Counted from the first letter of the stretch, positions 33,872 through 43,631 are shown. The stretch is DNA of 64,000 nucleotides from Pseudomonas sp. BGI-2 (GCF_004310295.1 NZ_SISB01000013.1:1-64000), one strand, 5' to 3'. Numbers and translations are program-made. The notes: a model not told the origin generated them from the sequence alone.

Positions 33872-35971
33872 ATGTCGCAAACGATTCGTGACAACCTCAA
33901 ACGCTTGCTCGCACCGCGCCACCTGGCGTTTGTCGGTGGCCGCAGCATGGCCCGCGCGCTCAAGCGCTGCGCCGAAGGTGGCTACCTTGGCGAGACGTGG
34001 CTGGTCAATCCGCAGCACGACACCCTTGAAGGCGTGCCCTGTGTGCGCAGCATCGCCGAACTGCCGTGCGGCCCGGACGCGGTGTTCATCGCGACCAACC
34101 GCGAACTGACCCTGACCTGCGTCGCCGAACTGGCCGCCAAAGGCGCGGGCGGGGCCATCTGCTACGCCTCCGGGTTCGCCGAAACCGGCGCCGAGGGCCA
34201 GGCCTTGCAGCAGCAGTTGCTTCAGGCGGCTGGCAACATGGCCTTGCTCGGCCCCAACTGCTACGGCTTGCTCGACTACCTGCACAGCTCCGCGCTGTGG
34301 CCGGTGGCGCATGGCGGCAAACCGGTGGAGAAGGGCGTCGCTGTCCTGACCCAAAGCGGCAACTTTGCTTATAACTTATCGATGAGCGACCGCTCACTGC
34401 CGGTGGCCTACATGGCCTCGGTCGGCAATCAGGCGCAACTGGGCGTTGCCGAATTGATGGACGTGCTGCTCGACGAGCCGCGAGTCACTGCCATCGGCTT
34501 GCACCTCGAAGGTCTGAAAAACGTCCCGGGTTTTGCCCGCGCCGCGCACAAGGCCTTGGAGAAAGGCATTCCGATCATCGCCCTGAAAACCGGCGTGTCG
34601 CAGATCGGTGCCGAACTGGCGCTCAGTCACACCAGCTCACTGTCCGGTTCTGATGCGCTGTACGACAGTCTGTTTGCGCGCCTCGGCGTGATCCGCGTCA
34701 GTGGCCCGGTGAGTTTTGTCGAAACCCTGAAAGCGGCGGCGTGCGGCAAGCTGCCGACGGGCAACAGTCTGATCGCGTTGGCCTGTTCGGGCGGTGATGC
34801 CGGGCTGATTGCCGACTACGCCGAACGCAACGACCTGACCTTGCCGACACTCGATGAGGGTCAGCGAGAAGAGCTGGCGCACGTGCTGCCAAGCTACGCC
34901 AACCTGGTCAATCCGCTGGATTTCACCACGGCGATCTGGGGTGACGGCGAAGCCTTGAATCGCATGCTCGACAGCGCCCTGCGCACCGAAGCCGATGCAG
35001 CGATGCTGGTGCTCGATTACCCGGCGCAATTTACCGGCGAACGCAAGGAATGCGACCTGCTGCTGGAGTTGTATTGCGCCGCCCTGGTCCGCCACGGCAA
35101 AACCGGTTTTGTCACCTCGGCGTTCCCGGAATTGCTGCCGGCCCATGCTCGCGAACGTCTGCATGCCCAAGGCGTGTCGGCGTTGCAAGGCGTGGAAGAC
35201 GGGCTGACCGCGTGGGGCCGAATTGCGGGCTATCAACGCAATCGCCAGGCGCTGCTGGCGCTCGGTGAATCGGCGCTGGTTCCGCATTGCCCGCAAGCGC
35301 TGGAAGGCGAAGGTCGCTTGCTCAATGAATGGGATTCCAAAAAAGCCTTGCGCGCCTTTGGCCTGCCGACGCCGAACGGCGTATTGAGCACCCCGGACAA
35401 CGCATTGAGTGACGCCAATGCACTGGGTTATCCGCTGGTATTGAAAGCGGTCAGTGCCCAACTGCCGCACAAAACCGAAGCCGGCGCCGTGGCGTTGAAC
35501 CTCAAGGACGCCGCGGCCCTGAGCGCCGCACTGGAAAAAATGCGCGCGAGCATTGCCGATTACGCGCCGCAGGTGCCGTTCGATCAGGTGCTGCTGGAAC
35601 CGATGGCCACACCGCCGTTAGCCGAATTGATTGTCGGCATCAAACGCGAAAACGACTTCGGCCTGGCGCTGGTCATCGGTGCGGGCGGGATTCTGGTGGA
35701 GTTGCTCAAGGACAGCCGCAGCCTGCTGCTGCCGACCACCGATGGCGCCATTCGCCAAGCGTTGTTGAGCCTGCGCAGTGCCCCGTTGCTGCAAGGTTTT
35801 CGCGGTCGTGAAGCGGCGGATCTGGACGCGCTGGTGGCGGCGATTCGTGCGGTGGCCGATTACGCCTGCGAGAACGCCGGGCAGTTGCTGGAACTCGATG
35901 TGAACCCATTGTTGGTCGGTGCCCATGGCACGACTGCGGTCGATGCGTTGATTCGCCTCGGCCACGAGTGA
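33872..35971 (+). CDS. NDP-forming acyl-CoA synthetase family protein
   Basis: A 699-aa protein with a CoA-binding Rossmann domain (FVGGRSMARALKRCAEGGY), a central succinyl-CoA-ligase-like domain (LTQSGNFAYNLSM, later LALSHTSSLSG) and a C-terminal ATP-grasp domain (LVLKAVSAQLPHKTEAGAV). Such fused enzymes activate organic acids with CoA using ATP. Its stop is 10 bases from the AruI-like start. A natural substrate would be the acid made by the aldehyde dehydrogenase downstream, such as 4-guanidinobutyrate, but that is inference. Confidence 0.82.
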   Translation: MSQTIRDNLKRLLAPRHLAFVGGRSMARALKRCAEGGYLGETWLVNPQHDTLEGVPCVRSIAELPCGPDAVFIATNRELTLTCVAELAAKGAGGAICYASGFAETGAEGQALQQQLLQAAGNMALLGPNCYGLLDYLHSSALWPVAHGGKPVEKGVAVLTQSGNFAYNLSMSDRSLPVAYMASVGNQAQLGVAELMDVLLDEPRVTAIGLHLEGLKNVPGFARAAHKALEKGIPIIALKTGVSQIGAELALSHTSSLSGSDALYDSLFARLGVIRVSGPVSFVETLKAAACGKLPTGNSLIALACSGGDAGLIADYAERNDLTLPTLDEGQREELAHVLPSYANLVNPLDFTTAIWGDGEALNRMLDSALRTEADAAMLVLDYPAQFTGERKECDLLLELYCAALVRHGKTGFVTSAFPELLPAHARERLHAQGVSALQGVEDGLTAWGRIAGYQRNRQALLALGESALVPHCPQALEGEGRLLNEWDSKKALRAFGLPTPNGVLSTPDNALSDANALGYPLVLKAVSAQLPHKTEAGAVALNLKDAAALSAALEKMRASIADYAPQVPFDQVLLEPMATPPLAELIVGIKRENDFGLALVIGAGGILVELLKDSRSLLLPTTDGAIRQALLSLRSAPLLQGFRGREAADLDALVAAIRAVADYACENAGQLLELDVNPLLVGAHGTTAVDALIRLGHE

Positions 35972-35981
35972 GGAAGTGAAC

Positions 35982-37589
35982 ATGCAAAGCACAACATTGA
36001 CCGGCGGCCAGGCCCTGGTGCGTCTTCTGGCCAACTACGGCGTCGACACCGTGTTCGGCATTCCCGGCGTACACACGCTGGAGTTGTATCGCGGCTTGCC
36101 CGGCAGCGGCATTCGTCATGTGCTGACTCGCCACGAGCAAGGCGCCAGTTTCATGGCCGACGGCTACGCGCGGGTCAGCGGCAAACCGGGCGTGTGCTTC
36201 ATCATCACCGGGCCGGGCGTGACCAACGCCGCGACCGGCATCGGCCAGGCGTATGCCGACTCGATTCCGATGCTGGTGATTTCCAGCGTCAACCACACGG
36301 CCAGCCTCGGTAAAGGCTGGGGGTGTCTGCACGAAACTCAGGACCAGCGCGCAATCACCGCGCCGATCACCGCGTTCTCGGCGGTGGCGCTCAGTGCCGA
36401 AGACCTGCCCGAGTTGATCGCCCGTGCCTACGCGGTGTTCGACAGCGAACGTCCGCGCCCGGTGCACATCTCGGTGCCGCTCGACGTGTTGTCCGCAAAA
36501 ATCACCCGCGACTGGAGCAATGAAGTGGTGCGTCGCCCAAGCCGTGGCGTACCGGCAGCCACGGCGCTGGACCAGGCTGTGGCCAAGCTGCAAAGCGCGA
36601 AGCGGCCGATGATCATCGCTGGCGGTGGCGCATTGAATGCGCAGCAGCAAGTGCACGAACTCAGCACCCGGCTCGCCGCGCCGCTGTTCACCAGCGTTGC
36701 CGGTAAAGGCCTGTTGCCGCCGGATGCACCATTGAATGCCGGCTCGACCCTGTGCGTGGAGCCGGGCTGGCAACTGATCGCCGAGGCCGACGTGGTGCTG
36801 GCCGTCGGCACCGAAATGGCCGACACCGATTTCTGGCGCGAGCGTCTGCCACTGAATGCCCAACTGCTTCGCGTGGACATCGACCCGCGCAAGTTCAACG
36901 ATTTCTACCCATGCACGGTGGCGCTGCAAGGCGACGCGCAACACACCCTCACCGCATTGCTGGAACGTCTGTCGCCCGCCAGGCGCGATGCCAGCGCAGC
37001 GATCGCGTCTGTCGCCGCACTGCGTGAAGCGGTGCAAAACAGCCACGGCCCGTTGCAGTCGATCCACCAGGCGATTCTCGAACGGATCGCTGCCGAGCTG
37101 CCGGACGATGCTTTCATCAGCACCGACATGACCCAGCTGGCCTACACCGGCAACTACGCCTTCAACAGCCTGGCGCCTCGCAGCTGGTTGCATCCCACCG
37201 GTTACGGCACGTTGGGTTACGGCTTGCCGGCGGGCATCGGCGCCAAGTTCGGCGCACCGCAGCGGCCTGGGCTGGTGCTGGTTGGAGACGGCGGTTTTCT
37301 CTACACCGCGCAAGAACTGGCCACCGCCGTCGAAGAGCTGGACAGCCCGCTGGTGGTGTTGCTCTGGAACAACGACGCGTTGGGGCAGATTCGCGACGAC
37401 ATGATTGGGCTGGATATCGAGCCGATTGGCGTGCTGCCGCGCAACCCGGACTTTGCCGCCCTTGGCCGCGCGTTCGGTTGCACCGTGAGCGAGCCGCAGA
37501 GCCTGGCCGAACTGCAAACCGATTTGCGCCATGGCTTCAAGCGCAACGGCGTGACCCTGATCGAACTCAAGCATGCGTGCGCGCTCTGA
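35982..37589 (+). CDS. aruI: 2-ketoarginine (5-guanidino-2-oxopentanoate) decarboxylase AruI
   Basis: A 535-aa thiamine-diphosphate enzyme that decarboxylates 2-ketoarginine to 4-guanidinobutyraldehyde. Key parts are the catalytic Glu in RHEQGASFMADGYARVSG, the GPGVTNAATGIGQAYADS block and the cofactor motif GDGGFLYTAQEL ending in WNND. ATG 35982 is chosen over GTG 35976 for its AGGAAG site. It is followed by the aminotransferase AruH, the same pairing as PA4977/PA4976. Related acetolactate-synthase-like enzymes are an alternative but the context is strong. Confidence 0.85.
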   Translation: MQSTTLTGGQALVRLLANYGVDTVFGIPGVHTLELYRGLPGSGIRHVLTRHEQGASFMADGYARVSGKPGVCFIITGPGVTNAATGIGQAYADSIPMLVISSVNHTASLGKGWGCLHETQDQRAITAPITAFSAVALSAEDLPELIARAYAVFDSERPRPVHISVPLDVLSAKITRDWSNEVVRRPSRGVPAATALDQAVAKLQSAKRPMIIAGGGALNAQQQVHELSTRLAAPLFTSVAGKGLLPPDAPLNAGSTLCVEPGWQLIAEADVVLAVGTEMADTDFWRERLPLNAQLLRVDIDPRKFNDFYPCTVALQGDAQHTLTALLERLSPARRDASAAIASVAALREAVQNSHGPLQSIHQAILERIAAELPDDAFISTDMTQLAYTGNYAFNSLAPRSWLHPTGYGTLGYGLPAGIGAKFGAPQRPGLVLVGDGGFLYTAQELATAVEELDSPLVVLLWNNDALGQIRDDMIGLDIEPIGVLPRNPDFAALGRAFGCTVSEPQSLAELQTDLRHGFKRNGVTLIELKHACAL

Positions 37590-37628
37590 CTGCCATTTTT
37601 TACAGGGCTTTTTTAAGGGGATGGGGCC

Positions 37629-38819
37629 ATGCGCTTTTCCGATCTGACTCAACGTATCGCCGGTGACGGCGCCGCCGCCTGGGACATTCATTACCGTGCA
37701 TTGGCGCTGCAAGAGCAGGGTGAGGACATTCTGCTGCTGTCAGTTGGCGACCCGGATTTCGACACGCCGGTGCCGATTGTGCAGGCGGCCATCGACAGCC
37801 TGTTGTCCGGCAATACCCACTACGCCGACGTACGCGGCAAACGTGCACTGCGTGAAAGCATCGCCCGGCATTACGGCAAACGCAGCGGCCAGCACGTCTC
37901 GGCGGAGCAGGTTACTGTGCTCGCCGGGGCGCAATGTGCGTTGTTCTGCGTGGCTCAGTGCGTACTGAATCCAGGCGATGAAGTGATCGTCGCCGAACCG
38001 ATGTACGTCACCTATGAAGCGGTGTTCGGTGCCTGTGGCGCAGTGGTGATTCCAGTGCCAGCGCGCTCGGAGAACGGTTTTCGGGTACTGCCCGAAGACG
38101 TCGCCGCACGCATCACGCCGCGTACTCGGGCGCTGGTGCTCAACAGTCCGCACAACCCGTCGGGCGCCAGTTTGCCGCGCGCCACGTGGCAAGCGTTGGC
38201 GCAGCTGTGCATCACCCACGACCTGTGGCTGATTTCCGATGAGGTCTACAGCGAGTTGCTTTACAACGGCGAACACATCAGCCCGGCCAGTCTGCCGGGC
38301 ATGGCCGAGCGCACCGCAACGCTGAACAGTTTGTCGAAATCCCATGCCATGACCGGCTGGCGCATCGGCTGGTCGATCACGCCACCCGCCCTAGCCGCGC
38401 ACCTGGAAAACCTGGCGCTGTGCATGCTCTACGGTTTGCCGGATTTCGTGCAGGACGCCGCCGTCGTCGCGCTGGAAAGCAATCTGCCGGAACTGGAAGC
38501 GATGCGCGAAGCCTATCGCCAACGTCGCGATCTGGTCTGCGAATGCCTGGCCGACTGCCCCGGCGTGCGCGCCTTGAAACCCGATGGCGGAATGTTCGTG
38601 ATGGTCGATGTCCGCGACACCGGGCTCAGTGCCCAAGCGTTTGCCGACCGCTTGCTCGACCGTCATGGCGTCTCGGTCCTGGCCGGTGAAGCCTTCGGCC
38701 CGAGCGCTGCCGGGCATATCCGACTGGGGCTGGTGTTGGGCGCAGAACCCTTGCGTGATGCCTGCCAACGAATCACCCGTTGCGCCACTGAACTGATGGA
38801 AGCCCAAGTCTATGCATAA
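37629..38819 (+). CDS. aruH: arginine-pyruvate aminotransferase AruH
   Basis: A 396-aa fold-type I PLP enzyme. The PLP lysine is in NSLSKSHAMTGWRIGW, and the class I/II blocks GDPDFDTP and LNSPHNPSGA are present. AruH moves the alpha-amino group of arginine to pyruvate, making 2-ketoarginine for AruI. The aldehyde dehydrogenase gene starts 8 bases inside its end, so translation is coupled. Confidence 0.85.
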   Translation: MRFSDLTQRIAGDGAAAWDIHYRALALQEQGEDILLLSVGDPDFDTPVPIVQAAIDSLLSGNTHYADVRGKRALRESIARHYGKRSGQHVSAEQVTVLAGAQCALFCVAQCVLNPGDEVIVAEPMYVTYEAVFGACGAVVIPVPARSENGFRVLPEDVAARITPRTRALVLNSPHNPSGASLPRATWQALAQLCITHDLWLISDEVYSELLYNGEHISPASLPGMAERTATLNSLSKSHAMTGWRIGWSITPPALAAHLENLALCMLYGLPDFVQDAAVVALESNLPELEAMREAYRQRRDLVCECLADCPGVRALKPDGGMFVMVDVRDTGLSAQAFADRLLDRHGVSVLAGEAFGPSAAGHIRLGLVLGAEPLRDACQRITRCATELMEAQVYA

Positions 38820-40227
38820 TCACAAGACGCTGTTTATCGATGGCCGCTGGCAAACGCCTTCGGGGCAAGGCATCGCCGAGGTGATCAACCCGGCCACTGA
38901 AGAAGTCGCCGGTTCGGTGCCGCTGGGCGATGAGCGCGATGTCGACAACGCGGTGGCCGCCGCGCGCCGGGCGTTCGGTCCATGGTCGCGCACACCGTCA
39001 AGCGTTCGCGCCGGTTACCTGCGCGCGCTCGCCGAGCAACTGCACACGCGGGCCGACGAGATGGCCGCGGTGATCACCACTGAACTGGGGATGCCGGTGC
39101 AATGGTGTCGCTCGGTTCAGGTCGACGGGCCCATCATCGGCCTGGAGCAATACGTCGAACTCGCCGGCTTGATGGATGAAGTGCGCGAGGTCGGCAATTC
39201 GCTGGTGATCCGCGAGGCGGTCGGTGTGTGCGCCTTCATCAACCCGTGGAATTACCCGCTGCATCAACTGATCGGCAAGCTGGCTCCGGCACTGGCCGCC
39301 GGTTGCACCGTGGTGGTCAAGCCGAGTCAGGAAACGCCGCTGCACGCCTTTTTGCTGGCGCAGATGATTGAAGCCATCGGCTTGCCGGCGGGGGTGTTCA
39401 ACCTGGTCAGCGGACCGGGTTCGAAGGTCGGCGAAGCACTGGCCAAACACCCGGACGTGGACATGGTCTCGTTCACCGGCTCCACCGGCGCCGGGGTTCG
39501 CGTGGCGCAGGCGGCAGCGCCTTCGGTGAAGCGTGTGTGCCTGGAACTGGGCGGCAAGTCGGCATTGTTGATTGCCGAAGACGCGGACCTTGCTGCCGCG
39601 GTGCGCTACGGCGTGCAGGACGTGATGATCAACTCCGGGCAGACCTGCACCGCGTTGACCCGCATGTTGCTGCCCGCCAGTCGTTATGCCGAGGCCGTGG
39701 AACTGGCCATCGCCGAAACCCAAAGCCTGCGCATGGGCGATCCGCTGGACCCGCAGAGTTTCCTCGGGCCGATGTGTTCGGCGGCGCAACGGCGCACCGT
39801 GCGTGACTACATTCAGGTCGGTCAACAGGAAGGCGCGCGACTGCTGTGTGGCGGCGATACGGCGCACGCCTTCGAGCGCGGTTACTACGTCAGCCCGACG
39901 CTGTTCGCCGATGTCGACAACCGCATGCGCATCGCCCAGGAAGAAATCTTCGGTCCGGTGCTGTGCCTGATTCCTTACGCCGATGAAGCGCAAGCGATTC
40001 AGATCGCCAACGATTCGCCGTTCGGCTTGTCCAGCGGCGTCTGGGCCGCCAGCACTGAGCGCGCCTTGCACCTTGGGCGTCAGTTGCGCGCCGGGCAGTG
40101 CTTTCTCAACGGCGCGGCGTTCAATTATCAGGCGCCGTTCGGTGGCTATAAACAGTCGGGCAATGGCCGGGAATGGGGAGAGGAGGGGCTCAACGAGTTT
40201 GTCGAAGTGAAGGCGATCCAGGTGTGA
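38812..40227 (+). CDS. NAD-dependent aldehyde dehydrogenase (4-guanidinobutyraldehyde type)
   Basis: A 471-aa enzyme with the fold's catalytic Cys in NSGQTCTALTRM and general-base Glu in LELGGKSALLIAE; NPWNYPLHQ lies at the cofactor site. The position after aruI and aruH suggests it oxidises 4-guanidinobutyraldehyde to 4-guanidinobutyrate, the job KauB does in P. aeruginosa from another locus. It overlaps aruH by 8 bases. Confidence 0.85.
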   Translation: MHNHKTLFIDGRWQTPSGQGIAEVINPATEEVAGSVPLGDERDVDNAVAAARRAFGPWSRTPSSVRAGYLRALAEQLHTRADEMAAVITTELGMPVQWCRSVQVDGPIIGLEQYVELAGLMDEVREVGNSLVIREAVGVCAFINPWNYPLHQLIGKLAPALAAGCTVVVKPSQETPLHAFLLAQMIEAIGLPAGVFNLVSGPGSKVGEALAKHPDVDMVSFTGSTGAGVRVAQAAAPSVKRVCLELGGKSALLIAEDADLAAAVRYGVQDVMINSGQTCTALTRMLLPASRYAEAVELAIAETQSLRMGDPLDPQSFLGPMCSAAQRRTVRDYIQVGQQEGARLLCGGDTAHAFERGYYVSPTLFADVDNRMRIAQEEIFGPVLCLIPYADEAQAIQIANDSPFGLSSGVWAASTERALHLGRQLRAGQCFLNGAAFNYQAPFGGYKQSGNGREWGEEGLNEFVEVKAIQV

Positions 40228-40281
40228 CGTGAAGCGTTATCGCCCTCAAATTCAAAACCTGTCAGCGTCTAGGGAATTGCC

Positions 40282-40986
40282 ATGAAAGTATTGATTGTCC
40301 ACGCCCATCCGGAGCCGAAATCCTTCACCGCCGCACTGCGTGACCAAGCGGTGGCGACACTCGAAGCCCAAGGGCATGAGGTCCAGGTCAGCGACCTGTA
40401 CGCGATGAACTGGAACCCGGTGGCCAGCGCCGATGACTTTTCCTCGCGGGAAAACCCCGAGTACCTGGTGTATGCGCTGGAGCAACGCCTGGGCGTGAAG
40501 AGCCAGTCGCTGGCGCCGGACATCCAGCAAGAGCTCGACAAACTGTTGTGGGCTGACCTGCTGATTCTGAACTTCCCGATTTTCTGGTTCTCGACTCCTG
40601 CCATCCTCAAGGGCTGGATTGATCGGGTGCTGGTGTCGGGTATCTGCTACGGCGGCAAGCGCTTTTATGACCAGGGCGGGTTGAGTGGCAAAAAGGCGCT
40701 GGTGTCCATCACCTTGGGCGGCCGTGAGCATATGTTCGGTGACGGCGCGATTCACGGTCCGCTGGAAGACATGTTGCGGCCGATCCTGCGCGGCACGCTG
40801 GCCTATGTCGGGTTTGACGTGCTGGAGCCGTTCGTGGCCTGGCATGTGCCGTACATCAGCGACGAGGCTCGCAAGGATTTCCTGCAGAGTTTCCAGCAGC
40901 GACTGGAACACCTGAGTGATGATCAGCCGATGCAGTTTGCGCGGTTGTCGCAGTTTGATGATGGGTTGTATCCGTTGCCTGGCTAA
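40282..40986 (+). CDS. flavodoxin-like NAD(P)H quinone oxidoreductase
   Basis: A 234-aa NQO1/MdaB-type protein: N-terminal MKVLIVHAHPEPKSF is the flavin-binding start and FPIFWFSTPAILKGWIDRV is the family signature. Such enzymes reduce quinones by two electrons. The same type of gene (PA4975) follows aruH in P. aeruginosa, so it belongs to this neighbourhood, although its link to arginine catabolism is not obvious. Confidence 0.85.
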   Translation: MKVLIVHAHPEPKSFTAALRDQAVATLEAQGHEVQVSDLYAMNWNPVASADDFSSRENPEYLVYALEQRLGVKSQSLAPDIQQELDKLLWADLLILNFPIFWFSTPAILKGWIDRVLVSGICYGGKRFYDQGGLSGKKALVSITLGGREHMFGDGAIHGPLEDMLRPILRGTLAYVGFDVLEPFVAWHVPYISDEARKDFLQSFQQRLEHLSDDQPMQFARLSQFDDGLYPLPG

Positions 40987-41046
40987 TGGGGGCTTTGACC
41001 AGGGTTGAGGGTGTTCTTTCGGCCCTCTTCGCGAGCTCAACCTAAA

Positions 41047-41085
41047 ATGCCGAAGCTGTTCACAGTCGCTGAACAGTTTCGGCAT
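41047..41085. terminator. strong hairpin at the end of the aru cluster
   Basis: ATGCCGAA plus CTGTTCA pairs with TGAACAG plus TTTCGGCAT around CAGTCGC, with a flanking AAAA on the left that gives a T run on the minus strand. It separates the convergent oxidoreductase and YegP-like genes. Confidence 0.75.
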
Positions 41086-41096
41086 TGGCCTCAGGT

Positions 41097-41288
41097 TTAG
41101 ATCTCCTTCACCGGCGTCTCACCCTCGACCCCTTTGATCAACCCGATGGCGTGCAGGCAATCCGCCTTGTTCACATACGACTCGCCACTGGCGATCGTCT
41201 CGTGGTTCCCCGCCCTCAAGCGCCAGCGCCATTGTCCTTTTCCGGTGCTCGGCGTGCCTTTGGATTGCCTGTAAATCTCGAAATACAT
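41097..41288 (-). CDS. YegP-like DUF1508 protein
   Basis: A 63-aa single-domain DUF1508 protein. The pattern YFEIYRQSKG, QWRWRLRAGNHETIASGESY and CLHAIGLIKG is characteristic. ATG 41288 is used because GGAGCGAGC lies upstream and the YFEIY strand then begins the protein. E. coli YegP has two such units; here there is one. Function unknown, often stress- or sigma-S-associated. Confidence 0.82.
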   Translation of the reverse strand: MYFEIYRQSKGTPSTGKGQWRWRLRAGNHETIASGESYVNKADCLHAIGLIKGVEGETPVKEI

Positions 41289-41565
41289 TCTGCTCGCTCC
41301 ATGCGATGGGTAATTGCGACAACCTGTGTGACGCATCGGGGGCAAGCCTAGCGGAGCTGGCTTTTTTGACCATCAGGCATTTGTTTCCAGGCATTTGAAA
41401 ATATTTCAGCACGCGCAACCGGGCCGGCGCGAATGGCCAAACCCCCCGCAGTTTCGCCCTTGCATCACCTCCCTCGGTCCTGCTTAATACGACACGGCTC
41501 ATGGCGTCGATCAGCGGTCGGCGACCTCGGATTGTAGAAAAACCACTATAAAAAAGAGCAATCAA

Positions 41566-42534
41566 TTGACTCATCAGCACGGAACGCAACTGGCCGGGCA
41601 TTTGCAGCTTTCGCTCGTGATACCGGTATTCAACGAAGCGGCGACCATTGATTTGTTCATCGCGCGGATCACTGACGTCTTCAAGGAAGAAACGCTGGTC
41701 AGTCTTGAAATGGTGTTCGTCAACGACGGCAGCACCGACACCACGCTCGACCTGCTGCTGGAACGTCAACAGACCGATTCGCGCCTTCGCGTTGTCGATC
41801 TGAGTCGCAATTTCGGCAAGGAAGCGGCCCTGACCGCAGGCTTGCAGACCGCCACCGGCCAGGTGGTGGTGCCGATCGATGTCGATTTGCAGGACCCGCC
41901 TGAAGTCATCCTCGAAATGATCGCCCGCTGGCGTGAAGGCTATGAAGTGGTGCTGGGCCATCGTGTGAGTCGCAAGACCGACTCCTGGGCCAAGCAAACC
42001 TCGGCCAACTGGTTCTATCGCCTGCACAACAAAATTGCTGAGCAGCACCTTCCGGAAAACGTTGGCGATTTTCGGCTGATGGACCGCTGCGTGGTGGATG
42101 CCTTGCAAACCTTGCCCGAGTCCCGGCGCTTCATGAAAGGCCTGTTTGCCTGGGTCGGATTTCGCACCACCTACGTGAACTACGAGCGTCTCGAGCGGGT
42201 CGCCGGGGCGAGCAAATTCAACGGCTGGCGCTTGTGGAACTTCGCGCTGGAAGGCATCACCAGTTTCAGCACGGAACCGCTGCGCATCTGGACGTATCTG
42301 GGGCTGTTCGTTTCGCTGATCTCTTTTTCGTTCGCCATTTTTATCATCTTGCGCACCTTGATCTCCGGTGTCGATCTGCCGGGTTATGCCTCGCTGATGG
42401 TCGCCGTCACTTTTCTCGGCGGCCTGCAATTGATCGGCATCGGCGTGCTGGGTGAATACCTGGGCCGGACCTACATCGAGTCAAAACGCCGCCCGGTGTA
42501 TCTGGTGCGGCGAGTCTATGACCCCAAGGACTGA
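41566..42534 (+). CDS. GtrB-like polyprenyl-phosphate glycosyltransferase
   Basis: A 322-aa family 2 glycosyltransferase with two C-terminal membrane helices. It has the nucleotide-sugar motifs VFVNDGSTDTTLD and DVDLQDPPEV, as in GtrB and DPM1-type enzymes that load one sugar onto undecaprenyl phosphate at the inner membrane. It starts with TTG. The next gene begins 3 bases after its stop, and a GtrA-type flippase and a large membrane transferase follow, making a lipid-linked-sugar export operon. Confidence 0.85.
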   Translation: MTHQHGTQLAGHLQLSLVIPVFNEAATIDLFIARITDVFKEETLVSLEMVFVNDGSTDTTLDLLLERQQTDSRLRVVDLSRNFGKEAALTAGLQTATGQVVVPIDVDLQDPPEVILEMIARWREGYEVVLGHRVSRKTDSWAKQTSANWFYRLHNKIAEQHLPENVGDFRLMDRCVVDALQTLPESRRFMKGLFAWVGFRTTYVNYERLERVAGASKFNGWRLWNFALEGITSFSTEPLRIWTYLGLFVSLISFSFAIFIILRTLISGVDLPGYASLMVAVTFLGGLQLIGIGVLGEYLGRTYIESKRRPVYLVRRVYDPKD

Positions 42535-42537
42535 ACC

Positions 42538-43248
42538 ATGGATCTCAAGGAAACCGACATCCTCGGTTCAAGCATCGACCAGCATTGGTATTACGCCTCC
42601 AAAGCGGCGGCCACGACGCGCATGCTGGGCAACACGCCGATCAAAAAGATTCTCGACGTGGGCGCCGGCTCCGGGTTCTTTTCCCACCATTTACTGACGC
42701 ACTCAGCGGCCCGTGAAGCGTGGTGTGTCGACATCAGCTACGACGCCGATTCGGACGCCACAACTGTCGGTAAACCGGTGCATTACCGTCGCGGCATCGA
42801 CTCGGTGGACGCCGATCTGGTGCTGCTGATGGACGTGTTGGAACATGTCGATGACGACGTCGAATTGCTCAAGGCCTACGTCGATAAAGTCCCTTCCGGC
42901 AGCCGTTTCCTGATGACGGTGCCGGCGTTCCAGTTTCTCTGGAGTGGGCACGATGACTTCCTCGAACACAAGCGCCGCTATACCTTGCCGCAGCTTGAGA
43001 CAGTGGCTCGGGATGCCGGATTGAACGTGAAGCAGGGGGCTTACTATTTCGGTCTGGTGTTCCCGATTGCCGCCACCCTGCGCTTGCTGCCCAGCGGTGC
43101 GCAACCCTCGCCACCGCGTTCGCAGCTCAAGCAGCACCATCCGCTGGTGAATACGATGTTGAAGACGCTGTGCAGCGTCGAACTGCCATTCATGGGCGCG
43201 AATCGCCTGGCCGGGCTGACGGTGTTTGTCCTGGCGCAGAAGCCGTGA
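42538..43248 (+). CDS. class I SAM methyltransferase in the gtr-like operon
   Basis: A 236-aa methyltransferase with motif I ILDVGAGSGFFS and a post-motif LMDVLEHVDDD, typical of small-molecule or sugar methylases. It is inserted between the gtrB-like and gtrA-like genes, and both junctions are tight (3 bases upstream, a 4-base GTGA overlap downstream), so it belongs to the operon. It may methylate the transferred sugar or the glycan it modifies. Confidence 0.82.
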   Translation: MDLKETDILGSSIDQHWYYASKAAATTRMLGNTPIKKILDVGAGSGFFSHHLLTHSAAREAWCVDISYDADSDATTVGKPVHYRRGIDSVDADLVLLMDVLEHVDDDVELLKAYVDKVPSGSRFLMTVPAFQFLWSGHDDFLEHKRRYTLPQLETVARDAGLNVKQGAYYFGLVFPIAATLRLLPSGAQPSPPRSQLKQHHPLVNTMLKTLCSVELPFMGANRLAGLTVFVLAQKP

Positions 43249-43631
43249 CGTCAGCCGAAAAATCCGCCTTGATCCAGCGTGGCCTGCGTTTTGCCGTGAC
43301 CGGGTTGTTCGTCACGGCCCTGCACGCGCTGGTGGCCGTGTTGTTCATCAACTACGTGTTGCCTCTGCCGCCCTTGGCCAACGGCGCGGCGTTCGCCGTG
43401 GCGACCGTGGTGTCTTACCTGATCAATACCACCTGGAGCTTTTCCGCCCGGCTGCACGGGCAAACGTTGCTGCGCTTCATGATGGTTTCAGTTGCCGGTT
43501 TTCTGCTGGCGATGCTGGTGGCCTGGGCCGCGCAAATGGCCGGGCTGCATTATTTGCTGGGGATCGGCGCGGTGGCGCTGACCATTCCGGCCTTCACCTT
43601 TGTATTGCATAACTTCTGGACGTATCGATGA
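43245..43631 (+). CDS. GtrA-like flippase
   Basis: A 128-aa membrane protein with four hydrophobic segments. RGLRFAVTGLFVTALHALVA and the C-terminal HNFWTYR are the GtrA family hallmarks; GtrA moves undecaprenyl-phosphate-sugar across the inner membrane. The start is GTG 43245, overlapping the methyltransferase stop. Its own stop overlaps the start of the next gene (ATGA). Confidence 0.88.
   Translation: MTSAEKSALIQRGLRFAVTGLFVTALHALVAVLFINYVLPLPPLANGAAFAVATVVSYLINTTWSFSARLHGQTLLRFMMVSVAGFLLAMLVAWAAQMAGLHYLLGIGAVALTIPAFTFVLHNFWTYR

Noticed and set aside
35706..37712. 668-aa minus-strand frame
   Set aside because: Antisense of the acyl-CoA synthetase end and aruI; no start signal and no domain.
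41047..41085. Small RNA gene at the strong hairpin after the aru cluster
   Set aside because: The hairpin is adequately explained as a shared terminator for convergent genes; no promoter-like sequence precedes it.
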